From: a virus
DNA: 48,053 nt
Virus record (IMG/VR): IMGVR_UViG_3300043119_000523
Coordinates: 1-48,053 of that record
Reading direction: 5' to 3' (one strand)
Positions 30,407-40,181 of this stretch are shown here, piece after piece. Each line of letters begins with the position of its first letter. The first letter of the stretch is position 1. The notes under the pieces were generated by a model. It ran no database searches, was not told the DNA's origin, and saw only the letters and a list, made by a program, of their open reading frames with translations. Position numbers and translations under genes: made by a program.

Positions 30407-32295
30407 AGTGCACAGCTCCTCATGGCGGCAAGCATGGCATCGTCATCGGCCATGTCTTTAAAAGCCTCGGCTACGGTCATCGCCGTGCCAGTTTCATCGT
30501 CAATAAAACGGAAGGAAGACTCGACGAGAGTGTCGTCACCCAGGTCAATCTTTTCAGGAATGGTTGGCTTTGCGGTAGGTTCAGGCTTGGGGCTGGCTCC
30601 ACCAGTTTCTGACGGAGCTGGCTCCAAAACTCGGCGCTTGATCCCTTCCGTCATAGCTGGTCGATCACGCTCCGCTGCATCGAGCCTGCGTGTTTCGCCC
30701 CTGAAATCTCTTCCGCCCTGCATCATCTGGGCAATCTTCGCCCTCGCGCGCATATCTTCGAGAACCTTGAGCTCAACGGCATCGGCTTCTTTCTTCAGCC
30801 TGTTGTATTCCTTTTGCCTCAGCGACCGCTGCTTCTGCAGTCGCCGTGCCTCTTTCTTCGGGCCAATGCCGGCATCAGCTTCGGCACGAACGAGAGTCTC
30901 CGGCCCCACTGCTTCGACCAGCCCGTCCAGTTCTTTTTCCAGTGCTTGCCTGCGTTTGCGCGGAATAGCGCCATCGAGTTCCTCCTCAATAAGACGGACC
31001 CGTTCTTCCAGGTCCGGGGCCACGCGGTTGAAAGTATCGGAGAGGCGGCGTGAAGTGCGGGCAGCCTCAGCGGCTTGTATTTGCGTATCAACCTCGGTAA
31101 CGCGAGCGCGGGCTTCTTCCAGGTCTCGGTAGAGCGCCGGCTGAACCTCTCGGGCCATGGACTCGATCGAGGCCGGAACACGCCCTTGTTCATCAGCGAC
31201 CTCAGGGAGAAATCGATTGACAGCGGTGGAAGTTTTACGCCCTTCTGCCACAGCTATGGCATCGGCGATTTCTTGTGTCGAAAGCTGGGCTTCCGCGCGC
31301 CGTGCCAGAGGGGGACGATAGCCTTGGGCCTGAATAGCTTCCATCTCGGCCAGCAAGACTTCCCGCGCCGCCCTGACCTTCGGCGTCTGCGGCAACAGTT
31401 CCAGGCCCCGGAGAAGCTCGGCTTCCGTCGGAGTGCGGATGGGGAAGTCTTCCTGCAGGACCTGTTCCATCGTATCGCGGAAGACGCGGGCATTTGCGCG
31501 ATCAGGTGCAATCATACGTTCAACGGAACGAAAGGCCGAGGGCGCAGCTTCCACAGCACCACGCACACCTGCCCCGAGCGCACCGGCGATAAGAATGTCA
31601 CCCCAGGGATTGCGTTGTTCTTCATCGAGCAACTCCCGCGTAGGGCGAATGCCGGAGAACTGCTGGACCGCTTCAGCCCCGGCATTCATGGCAAATTCAG
31701 ACATCAGCCTGGTGGCGACGGCGCGGCCATAACCAGGAAGAAAGAAGCTGCCTACGAGTACTGGGTCACGCTCAAAGCTAAGCGAACCCCACATGGAACC
31801 GAGAATACCACCAGCCATGCCGCCAAGCCCAGCCGTCCTCCATGCCTTGTCTGCTTCACCCGTAATCGCAGCTCGGCTTTTTACCGTATCCTGCAGTATG
31901 TCATCGAGTGTTTGAACCGGCTTGCCCTCGGCCTTCATTTGCTGAAGCCGAGCGTTAAAGGTATTCATCTGGTCAAGCAGGCGTTGCTTGTCTTGGAACG
32001 GACGCCAGGGGTCGAAGGTAGAAAACGGCGCCTCTCCCTTCTTCTGCCTGATCCACGGGATAAGAGCCGCTTCGTCAACGTCAAACTGCTCCCCGCTGGC
32101 GGCTTTCGCGGCGTCCAGTGTTGTACGGAAGCGATCAGACATTTCGGCCTGAAGACCAAACATGGAGTCAACACGGAACTGGCGCTCCGAAGCCGCGAAG
32201 AAGTTCTCGGAGAAGCCGGAGGTAGGGCCGAAAGAGCCTTCACCAGGCTGGAGAGGGGCGAGGTGAGATGTGGACCAGTCTTCTATAACGGCCAT
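30403..32295 (-). CDS. Internal virion protein (middle), 630 aa
   Basis: ATG 32295 follows GGAGGTTTCTA and sits in a TAATG overlap with the preceding gene. Helical throughout: an Ala/Gly-rich segment near residues 150-230 (GGMAGGILGSMWGSLSFERD) and a long coiled coil near 350-520 (ARVTEVDTQIQAAEAARTSR, later KKEARRLQKQRSLRQKEYN). Consistent with an inner core or ejection protein; no enzymatic motif. The family assignment relies on order and composition. Confidence 0.7.
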   Translation of the reverse strand: MAVIEDWSTSHLAPLQPGEGSFGPTSGFSENFFAASERQFRVDSMFGLQAEMSDRFRTTLDAAKAASGEQFDVDEAALIPWIRQKKGEAPFSTFDPWRPFQDKQRLLDQMNTFNARLQQMKAEGKPVQTLDDILQDTVKSRAAITGEADKAWRTAGLGGMAGGILGSMWGSLSFERDPVLVGSFFLPGYGRAVATRLMSEFAMNAGAEAVQQFSGIRPTRELLDEEQRNPWGDILIAGALGAGVRGAVEAAPSAFRSVERMIAPDRANARVFRDTMEQVLQEDFPIRTPTEAELLRGLELLPQTPKVRAAREVLLAEMEAIQAQGYRPPLARRAEAQLSTQEIADAIAVAEGRKTSTAVNRFLPEVADEQGRVPASIESMAREVQPALYRDLEEARARVTEVDTQIQAAEAARTSRRLSDTFNRVAPDLEERVRLIEEELDGAIPRKRRQALEKELDGLVEAVGPETLVRAEADAGIGPKKEARRLQKQRSLRQKEYNRLKKEADAVELKVLEDMRARAKIAQMMQGGRDFRGETRRLDAAERDRPAMTEGIKRRVLEPAPSETGGASPKPEPTAKPTIPEKIDLGDDTLVESSFRFIDDETGTAMTVAEAFKDMADDDAMLAAMRSCAL

Positions 32296-34922
32296 TAGAA
32301 ACCTCCTCCGCCAGCAGGAACAGTGGGCTGCACCATCCCGCCAATCGCCGTGCCCAGTCCATCCATCGTCTGCCGAATAGCTTCAGCCTCGCCGGCAATA
32401 TCCTTCACCGTCTTCGAGGCGAGCCAAAGCATATAACGCTGGCCCGAGGCATCAAGCAGCGGCTGCCCATCGCTTTCCATAACGATCGTGTAGGACGAAG
32501 GGCCGATGCGAACAAAGGTCCCCTCGTCGGCAATGTCGGACGCAGTAGCCTTTTCGCCGGTTGCGTACATCGGCGAACTGTTGTTCCGAGAAAGCCGCAT
32601 GAGGTCTTCGTCGGTGACGGCCTCCTTGAACCCGAGGAAGTCATCCTCGGTAGAGCCGGGGGGAAGGAGCGTCGGCACCGAGCCCTCAGAAACAATAGGC
32701 GCGCCGAGTACTTCCTGCAAGCTTTGCTTGTACAGATCGCTGCCATTAAGCGCCACATCAGGATTGCCGCCCTTCGCCACATACAGGCCCATGGCGGCAC
32801 GATAGATACCAGCGGTGTAATTCCCATCGAGGTACATTTGCGAAGCGCCGAGCTGTTCCTGGAACGTCATCCGCATTCCCTCTTCCTTCGGCTTGCGCGT
32901 AGGGTCCTGTTCCATAAGCTGTAACCCGCGGAGGGCATTGGCAGCAACAGGCGCAGACTCAGGGCTCATGGTAACGAGAGCGCTCAAGTACGCCTCGGCC
33001 GGAAGACCATTCTTTTCCAGCTGTTTAAGTGCGGCGGGGTAAAGATTTCCAGCCTCCTGCCGAAGTCCTGTAACGAAGCCAATCTTCTGCTCAGGAGTCA
33101 TAGCGGCGTATCGCGCTACCTGCTTCGCGGCCACATCTTCCGGCCAGGCCATGCGCTGATGGGGCGGGATGCCAAGCTGTTCGTAGCCGGCCTGCATCTG
33201 AGCGAAGCCCTGGGACATGGGCGCCTGGCCCTGGGAGACAGCGGCCCATGCGTCCTTGGCTGCGGGATAGTTTCGGACCACATACCCTGCGGCGTCCTGT
33301 TCCCGTTGCGCCAGTGTATTCTTTGCGGCTGTTTGCGCGGCCTCAAAGTTGCGAAGCTCTTGTGCGTAGGTTGGCGACGCAGTATTCTTCGGCATCATTT
33401 CGGCCAGTTGCTCTGCGATGGCATCGCCCGCCATAGTCTTCATGTCTTGAACAAACGCGCCGGTATGCTGCGCGCCTTCAAACGCCTTCCACTTCTGCTC
33501 GGCCACATTAGGGGCATAAGCCTGATAGAACTCTTCTCTCGTTGGCGCCTGGCCTTCGTAAGTGCCAGTCGTCATATAGGCGGCGGTGGCATTTTCAGTG
33601 CGCTGGTCCAGGTCGGCGCGGTAACTTGCCTGCGCTTGATTGACTTTTGTCTGAGCCGCGGAAAGCACAGCCCGGCGCTGCGAAGCGTCGAGAGCGTCAA
33701 GGACTGGATTGCCCGTCTTGCCGTCGATGAGCTGGGTGGTGGCGGCGATGCCAGTTCCTTCACCCATCATGCGGCGGGCAAACTCGGCGTCGGAAATTTT
33801 AGCCAAGCCCTCCCATGTGGAAGCTAGTCCACGACGGACCTCAGCAAAGTTTCCGGCCCTTACGTCGGCAATAAGATCACGACCAGTGTTGGTCTTGTAG
33901 TCTTCCTGCGCCAGCCACCAATTGCCGCGGTCCTGGTTCTCAGGCGAGAAGTCAGTGAAGCCGTTGGCAGCGGCGATGCGGTCCCAGGTAGTTTTAAGAT
34001 CCTGATACCGGCCAGCCGCCGTAGAAGTTTTTCCCGCATTTGGCCCAGACTCAATAACCTTTGGACGATTGGGATGCTGGGCATAACTGCCAAAACGCTC
34101 CCCACCATACATAACGTCATAGCCAGGCGACTCAGTCCCGGAGATAACATTCAGTACGACGTTCGCTTCCGGCGGCAGGTCCTGCGCGGCAAGCGGCCTT
34201 CCACGGCCCTGAGTCCAACGGCCGCCAGTCAACAGGTTCAGAACGGTCATGGGCTCTTGGTCAGCTAGACCGTAACCGGCGGCCTCCACAATGACCTTGC
34301 GCTGCTCGTCCTTCAGCTTTTGCTTGAGCGGCGCGTCAAGGCCAGGAAGTTCATCAATCGTGTCGTAGGCCGTTTCGAGCGCGGCCTCCATTTCTGCTGG
34401 ATTGGAACCGGCAAGCTGGCTCAGGTCAAGGCCAACTTTATCCAAATCTTCCCTGACCTTAGCGACGCGCGAAGTAGACTCGAACTTGTAGCCCTCGCCA
34501 TGTAGGGAAGAGCGCATACCAGTAAGGTTGAGGTCCATTTCATTGATGACCTCCTCCTCATAGCCGGCGGCACGCAGCTCTTCGAGAATACCTTTGTGCC
34601 GCTTCTCGTAGTCAGAAAGCAGCTGTTCTGTGAATTTCGGCGCACCGAGTGGGGCTTCCTCAATCCGCTTCTGCATGTCTTGCTGCGCGGCTAGGCCTTC
34701 TTCGGCAAAGCGCTTTGCCACCTCGAACTTGCGAAGTTGCTTGTTCTGAGCCTCGAGTTCCTTTTTCCTCCGGTCCTCTTCTACGCGAAGTTCTGCGCCA
34801 GCTTGTTCGAGTGCGCGCCCAAGCTGAGCCCCGTAATCATTCGGATCGATCTGGCGATTGGAATAACCAGTTGCCGGCTGTTCAGCGCTTACGGTTCCAC
34901 GAGCGAGATTAATAGGTGACAC
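32295..34922 (-). CDS. Internal virion protein with lysozyme-like domain, 875 aa
   Basis: Residues ~255-375 carry a GH104-like/transglycosylase-like domain: LNVISGTESPGYDVMYGGER with a candidate catalytic Glu, then TSTAAGRYQDLKTTWDRIA, the same AGRYQ signature as lambda lysozyme, and NWWLAQEDYK. The rest is helical. Such virion enzymes open the peptidoglycan during DNA ejection, as T7 gp16 does with an unrelated fold. GTG 34922 is preferred because GGAAAGGAATGCGTC precedes it; an ATG at 34973 has no site. Overlaps its upstream neighbour by 14 bases. Confidence 0.8.
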   Translation of the reverse strand: MSPINLARGTVSAEQPATGYSNRQIDPNDYGAQLGRALEQAGAELRVEEDRRKKELEAQNKQLRKFEVAKRFAEEGLAAQQDMQKRIEEAPLGAPKFTEQLLSDYEKRHKGILEELRAAGYEEEVINEMDLNLTGMRSSLHGEGYKFESTSRVAKVREDLDKVGLDLSQLAGSNPAEMEAALETAYDTIDELPGLDAPLKQKLKDEQRKVIVEAAGYGLADQEPMTVLNLLTGGRWTQGRGRPLAAQDLPPEANVVLNVISGTESPGYDVMYGGERFGSYAQHPNRPKVIESGPNAGKTSTAAGRYQDLKTTWDRIAAANGFTDFSPENQDRGNWWLAQEDYKTNTGRDLIADVRAGNFAEVRRGLASTWEGLAKISDAEFARRMMGEGTGIAATTQLIDGKTGNPVLDALDASQRRAVLSAAQTKVNQAQASYRADLDQRTENATAAYMTTGTYEGQAPTREEFYQAYAPNVAEQKWKAFEGAQHTGAFVQDMKTMAGDAIAEQLAEMMPKNTASPTYAQELRNFEAAQTAAKNTLAQREQDAAGYVVRNYPAAKDAWAAVSQGQAPMSQGFAQMQAGYEQLGIPPHQRMAWPEDVAAKQVARYAAMTPEQKIGFVTGLRQEAGNLYPAALKQLEKNGLPAEAYLSALVTMSPESAPVAANALRGLQLMEQDPTRKPKEEGMRMTFQEQLGASQMYLDGNYTAGIYRAAMGLYVAKGGNPDVALNGSDLYKQSLQEVLGAPIVSEGSVPTLLPPGSTEDDFLGFKEAVTDEDLMRLSRNNSSPMYATGEKATASDIADEGTFVRIGPSSYTIVMESDGQPLLDASGQRYMLWLASKTVKDIAGEAEAIRQTMDGLGTAIGGMVQPTVPAGGGGF

Positions 34923-35481
34923 GACGCATTCCTTTCCACGGATCGTAGGTGCTGCTGGTGGACGACGCCCCACCGAGGAGGGTTGAACCTATCTTCGTCG
35001 CACCGCTGAGGAACGTGAAGAGGTTATTGCGTTTTGCATCGGCGGCCTCGGCCTTGAAATCAGCCGCTTGGTTAAGATAATTCTGCGACTCGACATCACC
35101 ACGCCGGCGGAGGTTCATGGCATCTTGGCGGCCCAGGACTCGTGCCCGACGACGAACCAAAGAACTGGAGCCGCTAAGAGTGGAAAGACCTGAGGCGCTT
35201 TGCTGCGCTTCCAGTTCCCCGAGCATCGCGGCCGTTTCAGCATCTTTGGCTTGCTGCTCAATCTGTGAGGTCTGCTGTGTACGAACAGCATTGTCAGCGG
35301 CACGGCGCGCATTTTCCCTGGCCATAGCGGCACGGGCATTATTCGCGCTGATCTGACCGAAGACACCAACTGCAGTACCGATGCCGGAAAGCACAGTTCC
35401 GAGACTAAGCCCGCCGCTCGCTGCTGCGCCGGCTCCGCCAAGGCCTCCGAGAAGTGGCGCTAATGCAGGTGCAAAAGCCAT
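34909..35481 (-). CDS. Internal virion protein (small, gp14-like), 190 aa
   Basis: N-terminal Gly/Ala-rich hydrophobic region (LAPLLGGLGGAGAAASGGLS then LSGIGTAVGVFGQI), followed by a long charged helix (RTQQTSQIEQQAKDAETAAM) and RRRARVLGRQDAMNLRRRGD. This matches T7-gp14-type internal proteins that form the outer-membrane part of the ejection channel. ATG 35481 overlaps the previous stop by one base. Confidence 0.7.
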   Translation of the reverse strand: MAFAPALAPLLGGLGGAGAAASGGLSLGTVLSGIGTAVGVFGQISANNARAAMARENARRAADNAVRTQQTSQIEQQAKDAETAAMLGELEAQQSASGLSTLSGSSSLVRRRARVLGRQDAMNLRRRGDVESQNYLNQAADFKAEAADAKRNNLFTFLSGATKIGSTLLGGASSTSSTYDPWKGMRRVTY

Positions 35482-35897
35482 TAGGTTGCTCCATAGAAAT
35501 CGTATTGATCGGAGGTGTGGGTATAACGAAAGCCGAAGAACCTGGCAAAATGTTTGCCAAGCTGGAAGTCTGTGCGGACACGAGCTGAGACACGGCCTCG
35601 ATCTCGCACAGCCTGTTGAAAATGCCGGCGAAGGACACGCCATGCTGATATGTCAAGTTCTTCGGCACCCTGGCAAACAAGAAGCCAGACCTCAGTATTG
35701 GCGCCGATTATCGAGCCTGTCTTGACGAAGCCGAGCACAAAGATAAGTTGGTCGTCATTACGAACAATCCAGCCATCAGGGGCAATGGCACGAAAAGCTA
35801 GGTCCATATCTACTTTTTGCAGTTCCGCCAAACTGGCCGGAAGCAGGGCTTCTTCCAGGTCATCAGGCTTTTTCAGAAGCGGTTCAATCTGCAACAT
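35481..35897 (-). CDS. GNAT-like/DUF2833-type internal protein, 138 aa
   Basis: Pattern of small acyltransferase-like phage proteins (DUF2833-type) between the tail-tube and internal-core genes: MLQIEPLLKKPDDLEEALLP at the start, IVRNDDQLIFVLGFVKTG, VWLLVCQGAEELDISAWRVL, and ARFFGFRYTHTSDQYDFYG. Acyl-CoA-binding residues cannot be confirmed, and a structural use of the fold is possible. Overlaps the large nozzle gene by 14 bases. Confidence 0.65.
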   Translation of the reverse strand: MLQIEPLLKKPDDLEEALLPASLAELQKVDMDLAFRAIAPDGWIVRNDDQLIFVLGFVKTGSIIGANTEVWLLVCQGAEELDISAWRVLRRHFQQAVRDRGRVSARVRTDFQLGKHFARFFGFRYTHTSDQYDFYGAT

Positions 35898-38700
35898 CGC
35901 CGATACTCATCTTGAGGACGTAGCCAAGGATTGTCGCCGGCAGAGGTTGGTCTTGCGCGAAAATCACTTGCCCGTCAGTGTGAAAGTTGCCATCGATAAT
36001 GTGCTCAGTGATGGCGGACTGGAGGGAAGTTGGAGCACCGCCAATTACAGGTGCATCGAACTTAACATCGTCAAGCCACTCTTCTTTCTGCCCCGCTTTC
36101 AACCCTCGTGTTTCATGATGCCTGAAGGCCACGCCGATAATGCGCTTGTCTTTGTCCTCGATCACGCCTTGCACTACCGAGGGTGGAAGTGTCTTGAGCC
36201 GACACGAGTAAGGGAGGCCGACAACGGCGTAGGTCACAGAAACTGGAAGCGTGATCTTGCCGAGTGCTACGGTCAGGTTTTCAAAAACAGCGCCGTCAGC
36301 GAGGACTGAAACCGTTTCACCCTCAAGGTGTTCAAGGCCGGATACAGTTGTAAAGCCAACGTCATAAGACCAGGTACCGGTAGCGAAAACCTGTGCCACC
36401 TCACGCTGCGGAATTGCAGGAATGGGGTTAACAACAGTGACAAGAACATTCTTCGCATCGACGTAGCTGGTGATAAAGGCGCGGCCAGTACCACAGCGAA
36501 GGTAAGCCCCCACACTGGCCGGGGAGAAAGTATCGACAGAGGTTGTGGCCGTGACGCCGAGTCCTTCAGTCGCAGAGAATGTCAATGTGCCAGCCGGATA
36601 ATTACGCTCAGTTGCAAGCCCACAATCTACACACCAGGCATCATCGACATAGTCATACTGGCGCGGCGCAAACTTTTCAATCAGTTTTACTGAACGCCCG
36701 CCGATCTCACGCTCGACGATGAAGTACATACCAATAGTCTTACCCTCGCGCATAGACAAGGTATTTTTGAAATAGCCGGCAGTGCTGTGCCGGGTCCAGG
36801 CAAGTACCTTGTGCTCGCGCACAATTGTTAGCCCAAGAAGCTCGCCGTCAGTTCTCACGGCCCAGGCAATCTTGAATGGATCAGAGGCGTAAGCCCAATC
36901 AACGATGTAGTTACTGTTACTGAAGAAGTGGTTGGAGAGGATAGAAATGTCCTCGCCGCGATAGTCGTCGGTGTACTGGTTCAGGCCTAGAAGGCGTACA
37001 GTAGAACCGACGGCTTCGACATAGATAATATCCTCGCCAATTGGGAGGGGCGGAGTAGAGGAAACGCCGAGGAAAGACTGCGGATCTGCGCTGGCTTTTT
37101 TCGGGGTCAACTGTGTGCCGAGATCACCACCGTTCAAAAGCCAAATGCCGCCGTCGGTCATCACGAGGAGACCGCCCTTGCCGGAAAGCAGGTGTCGAAT
37201 TGGCGTGACTTCCTCCGAGTCTAGGTCAAATGTGAAACTTTCATTATCGTTCTGCGCATCAGAAAAATTAAAATTGTTGTAAAGCTTAATCTGCGAGCCA
37301 TAGATTGTCAATGGCGCGCTTTCAGTTGCCGCGTAAATCTGCCGCTGCTTATGGATTGTCGATAGAGCAGGATTGTTGCCTGAGGCGGCAGATAGATCCA
37401 TGGTGGCAGTAGCGCCGGAGCCGCCGCCGCCTGTAATAGCTATGGTATCGCTTGAGGCATAGTCCCTGCCGCCATCTATAATCCTGGCCCCGACAACTGC
37501 GCCAGCGCCATTGACGATAGGATAGCCAACAAAACCTATTCCGGTTGAGCTGGTAATCGAAAAAACCGTGTTAGTGGTTGATTGGGAATACCCAGATCCA
37601 GCCGCCGTAATATCAATATTAATAATAGCCCCGTTATTAAACGGCTTGTAGAGCACTGGCGGCGCGCGAGTAAAATCCGGAATAATATTTTGGTCAGTAA
37701 GTTCTGGTACTACAGTTTTCCCAATATAGCCCATGTCATAACCAGTATGAATTTTAGTGCCGTCCGCCAAAATAACTGAGCGGTAGACATTATAATAAAC
37801 GGCATCGGCGGACGCCGCCCAGGTAAATGTAGCGGAACCAGCCGTTGTGGCGTAGTTAATGCAATTAGTAATGACAGCTACGTGTGACGGTAGGCTTTCT
37901 TGGCCGAGTGCATCTACTGCAGTAACACAAACAATAAGACCGGCCGAGCCCGCAGAGCTTGCAGCGATTGTAGGCTTGCCGGGCCGCGCAGGCAAAGCCG
38001 CAAGAAGGGCATCGGAAATAGCCCAATCAGTATGGTCTGTCCGCGTTAATGTCTGCGGTCTGAAATCATTTGAAGTAATCCGGAGTTCATTACGGATTTG
38101 ATTGAACCGAAGATTAGAGAGGTTCGCTGCGGCGTAAGGCGACGCTACAGTATAAACACGGTAAACAGACCCACCGGAGGTATAAGCCGGATAGGCCGTC
38201 GTGCTAAAATTTTCGCCAATGGAGTTGTGCAGGGTGAACGTATCAGTAGTTACATTTTTGACCCAAAAGTACTGGCCATTAACATTCGTCATCCCTGCTA
38301 CGCCTTCGATATAGACGTAGTCTCCGTTGGAAAAGCCATGGCCCACAGCCGTGACGACTCCAGCCGCAGCCTGGGAAATCCCAGTAATAACCTTGGCGGC
38401 TTCGAGCGTATAGCCTTCGTTCTGGATGAACCGAATGTAGTTGTCGCCGAAAAGAATTATATAGCTATTAGCGGCGTCAGGAGAGAATTGGAACTTGGTC
38501 CAGGTTACTTCCTTATCATCATGCTGGATCGGGACGATATACTTGGTGCCTGGGCGTGTGGAGGCCCCACCACGGTAGTCGATAAACCAGTTGTGGGCCT
38601 GTGCCACGCCGAGTTCATACTTCTCGAAATCGCCGCGAAAAAAGAGCTGGGAGGAAAGCTCACCGGCCCCAAACGAGTGAATGATATAGTCAACCGCCAT
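35884..38700 (-). CDS. Tail nozzle protein (tail tubular protein B-like), 938 aa
   Basis: Starts DYIIHSFGAGELSSQLFFRG, the conserved N-terminus of podovirus nozzle/tubular B-type proteins (GELSP-type motif), then NWFIDYRGGASTRPGTKYIV (RPGT motif). Beta-rich repeats, including GNNPALSTIHKQRQIYAATE, follow to an Asp-rich end. It should form the hexameric distal tail tube below the adaptor. Overlaps the adaptor gene by 11 bases. Longer than T7 gp12 (794 aa). Confidence 0.8.
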   Translation of the reverse strand: MAVDYIIHSFGAGELSSQLFFRGDFEKYELGVAQAHNWFIDYRGGASTRPGTKYIVPIQHDDKEVTWTKFQFSPDAANSYIILFGDNYIRFIQNEGYTLEAAKVITGISQAAAGVVTAVGHGFSNGDYVYIEGVAGMTNVNGQYFWVKNVTTDTFTLHNSIGENFSTTAYPAYTSGGSVYRVYTVASPYAAANLSNLRFNQIRNELRITSNDFRPQTLTRTDHTDWAISDALLAALPARPGKPTIAASSAGSAGLIVCVTAVDALGQESLPSHVAVITNCINYATTAGSATFTWAASADAVYYNVYRSVILADGTKIHTGYDMGYIGKTVVPELTDQNIIPDFTRAPPVLYKPFNNGAIINIDITAAGSGYSQSTTNTVFSITSSTGIGFVGYPIVNGAGAVVGARIIDGGRDYASSDTIAITGGGGSGATATMDLSAASGNNPALSTIHKQRQIYAATESAPLTIYGSQIKLYNNFNFSDAQNDNESFTFDLDSEEVTPIRHLLSGKGGLLVMTDGGIWLLNGGDLGTQLTPKKASADPQSFLGVSSTPPLPIGEDIIYVEAVGSTVRLLGLNQYTDDYRGEDISILSNHFFSNSNYIVDWAYASDPFKIAWAVRTDGELLGLTIVREHKVLAWTRHSTAGYFKNTLSMREGKTIGMYFIVEREIGGRSVKLIEKFAPRQYDYVDDAWCVDCGLATERNYPAGTLTFSATEGLGVTATTSVDTFSPASVGAYLRCGTGRAFITSYVDAKNVLVTVVNPIPAIPQREVAQVFATGTWSYDVGFTTVSGLEHLEGETVSVLADGAVFENLTVALGKITLPVSVTYAVVGLPYSCRLKTLPPSVVQGVIEDKDKRIIGVAFRHHETRGLKAGQKEEWLDDVKFDAPVIGGAPTSLQSAITEHIIDGNFHTDGQVIFAQDQPLPATILGYVLKMSIGDVAD

Positions 38701-39367
38701 TGACGCCGCCTACGTTTACGAGGAGAGACCCGTTGGGGTAGATGAATTTTTGCGAGCTTGCATTGCCGTAGCCACGCGCCGAGAACCATTCGGGCATAGC
38801 TTCGTAGGTTTCTTCGTCGGAATTGCTGGCATAGACCTGGGCTTCTACGATAAGCTGATTGGCCTGGCCTTGCAATTCCCGCCCGAGGCTTTGCGAGCCG
38901 GTAAGCTTCCCACTGATGACTGACGCGAGACCGAAGACGACTGCAAGCCGAAACGAGTCGTCCCACTGCGTGATGTCGGTGAGGTAAGAAGTGTAAGAAA
39001 GGATTGGCACAGCGATATTGGTGGAAAGGCGCGCTTTGCCCGAGACCTGAGAAATCTCAAAGGGTTCCCAGGTTGTAAGGGCGCGTGGCCGTACCATATC
39101 GGCTGGAAGATTGAAGGAGTAACGATAGCCTGGGGCAGGAGCACCGGGCACCCAGGTCTCGTTCTCGTTTTCTCCGAAGGGTGCGAGACGCATGTAAGAT
39201 GATGCTGCGGGCCAAGGAGCAGCCCGCAGCACCTGTTTCAGTATTGTCTCGTACCAGAGTACGCAAACGCGGAGCTCTGGCGAGTTCTCGGTTTCGCTTG
39301 CAATGGAAGCCCTGACCTTACAAGCGCCGAGAGCCTGATTGAATACTGAAACAACCGTGTCAGCCAT
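38690..39367 (-). CDS. Head-tail adaptor (tail tubular protein A-like), 225 aa
   Basis: MADTVVSVFNQALGACKVRA is the typical opening of gp11/gp4-like adaptors; WYETILKQVLRAAPWPAASS, then YRYSFNLPADMVRPRAL and WDDSFRLAVVFGLASVISGK complete the family pattern. It forms the 12-fold ring between portal and nozzle. ATG 39367 follows GGAGGCCTTC. Confidence 0.82.
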   Translation of the reverse strand: MADTVVSVFNQALGACKVRASIASETENSPELRVCVLWYETILKQVLRAAPWPAASSYMRLAPFGENENETWVPGAPAPGYRYSFNLPADMVRPRALTTWEPFEISQVSGKARLSTNIAVPILSYTSYLTDITQWDDSFRLAVVFGLASVISGKLTGSQSLGRELQGQANQLIVEAQVYASNSDEETYEAMPEWFSARGYGNASSQKFIYPNGSLLVNVGGVNGG

Positions 39368-39379
39368 GAAGGCCTCCGT

Positions 39380-39724
39380 TTAGAGTTTAGCGTCGGGCTT
39401 TTTCCCGCTCTTCATGGCCTCAAGTTCTTCGCGCAACTCGGCGATCGCTTCGGCGTGGGCGAGGGCCATTTCCTTGGCTTCCTTTTCCAGCTTCTCGATA
39501 CGCGCCTTCTGCGTGAAGACCTCGTTGACATTGCGGACGGGCCGATTTTTGGCCCGCTCCTTTTTCAGTTCCTCGAAGCGGGCGAGGACATTCTTGTCCG
39601 CCTTGAGGATCTTGGCCGAGTCGGAGAGGCTTTCGACGGCCTCGTCCGGCATCTCGACTCCGAACGCCGAAGGCTTGAACAGCTGGCGATCGTAGTACAT
39701 CTTGGTCTGGAGCTTGACAAGCAT
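39380..39724 (-). CDS. Coiled-coil structural-region protein, 114 aa
   Basis: ATG in a TAATG overlap after AAGGAG. The product has a central coiled coil (TQKARIEKLEKEAKEMALAH then AIAELREELEAMK) and a basic end. It lies between cement protein and adaptor, where head-completion or minor head proteins are usual. No family I can name. Confidence 0.6.
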   Translation of the reverse strand: MLVKLQTKMYYDRQLFKPSAFGVEMPDEAVESLSDSAKILKADKNVLARFEELKKERAKNRPVRNVNEVFTQKARIEKLEKEAKEMALAHAEAIAELREELEAMKSGKKPDAKL

Positions 39725-40170
39725 TAGTTAGCTCCTTCCGGGTAAGCGCGCCAGGCCGGCGGGGTGAGCGTGAGGCCCGAAGTGACGACGAGGGTTGCCA
39801 GCGCACTGGCTCCGACATTGGCGCACTGGAGCCCTAGGTACCGTTCGGAAACGATACCGTGCGGCAGCGGGAAGGCGAGAACCGTTCCGGCGGGCAAGCT
39901 GGCGATCGGGATGGCGCCGGTCGAGACGAGCTGCGTAGCGGAACCATCGGTGGCAGGGATGCCGGTCGAGTCCGTGACGAGTTTGAACTCGACCGAGGTG
40001 GCGCCAGTCGGAGCCGTGTCGATCTTGATGTACCAGTAGATCGGCGGGTAGCTGCCAACATCACCACCAACCGTGGCGAGGAGGTCGATCACGTCGCCGA
40101 CGTTTCGCGTACCTGCGGCGCCCGATACAGCTTCGTCAGCTCCGAATTCATTGAGAAAGTCGAGTATCAT
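39724..40170 (-). CDS. Bbp16-like capsid cement protein, 148 aa
   Basis: MILDFLNEFGADEAVSGAAG and VIDLLATVGGDVGSYPPIYW, plus a strand-rich body, match Bbp16 of phage BPP-1, which binds the outer capsid as a jelly-roll dimer and stabilises it. Position directly after the capsid gene agrees. ATG 40170 follows AAGGAGCGAAACA. Confidence 0.75.
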   Translation of the reverse strand: MILDFLNEFGADEAVSGAAGTRNVGDVIDLLATVGGDVGSYPPIYWYIKIDTAPTGATSVEFKLVTDSTGIPATDGSATQLVSTGAIPIASLPAGTVLAFPLPHGIVSERYLGLQCANVGASALATLVVTSGLTLTPPAWRAYPEGAN

Positions 40171-40181
40171 TGTTTCGCTCC

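Noticed and set aside
29414-31132. Long plus-strand frame of 572 codons
   Set aside because: Lies antisense to two internal virion protein genes with good starts and couplings; its composition mirrors them.
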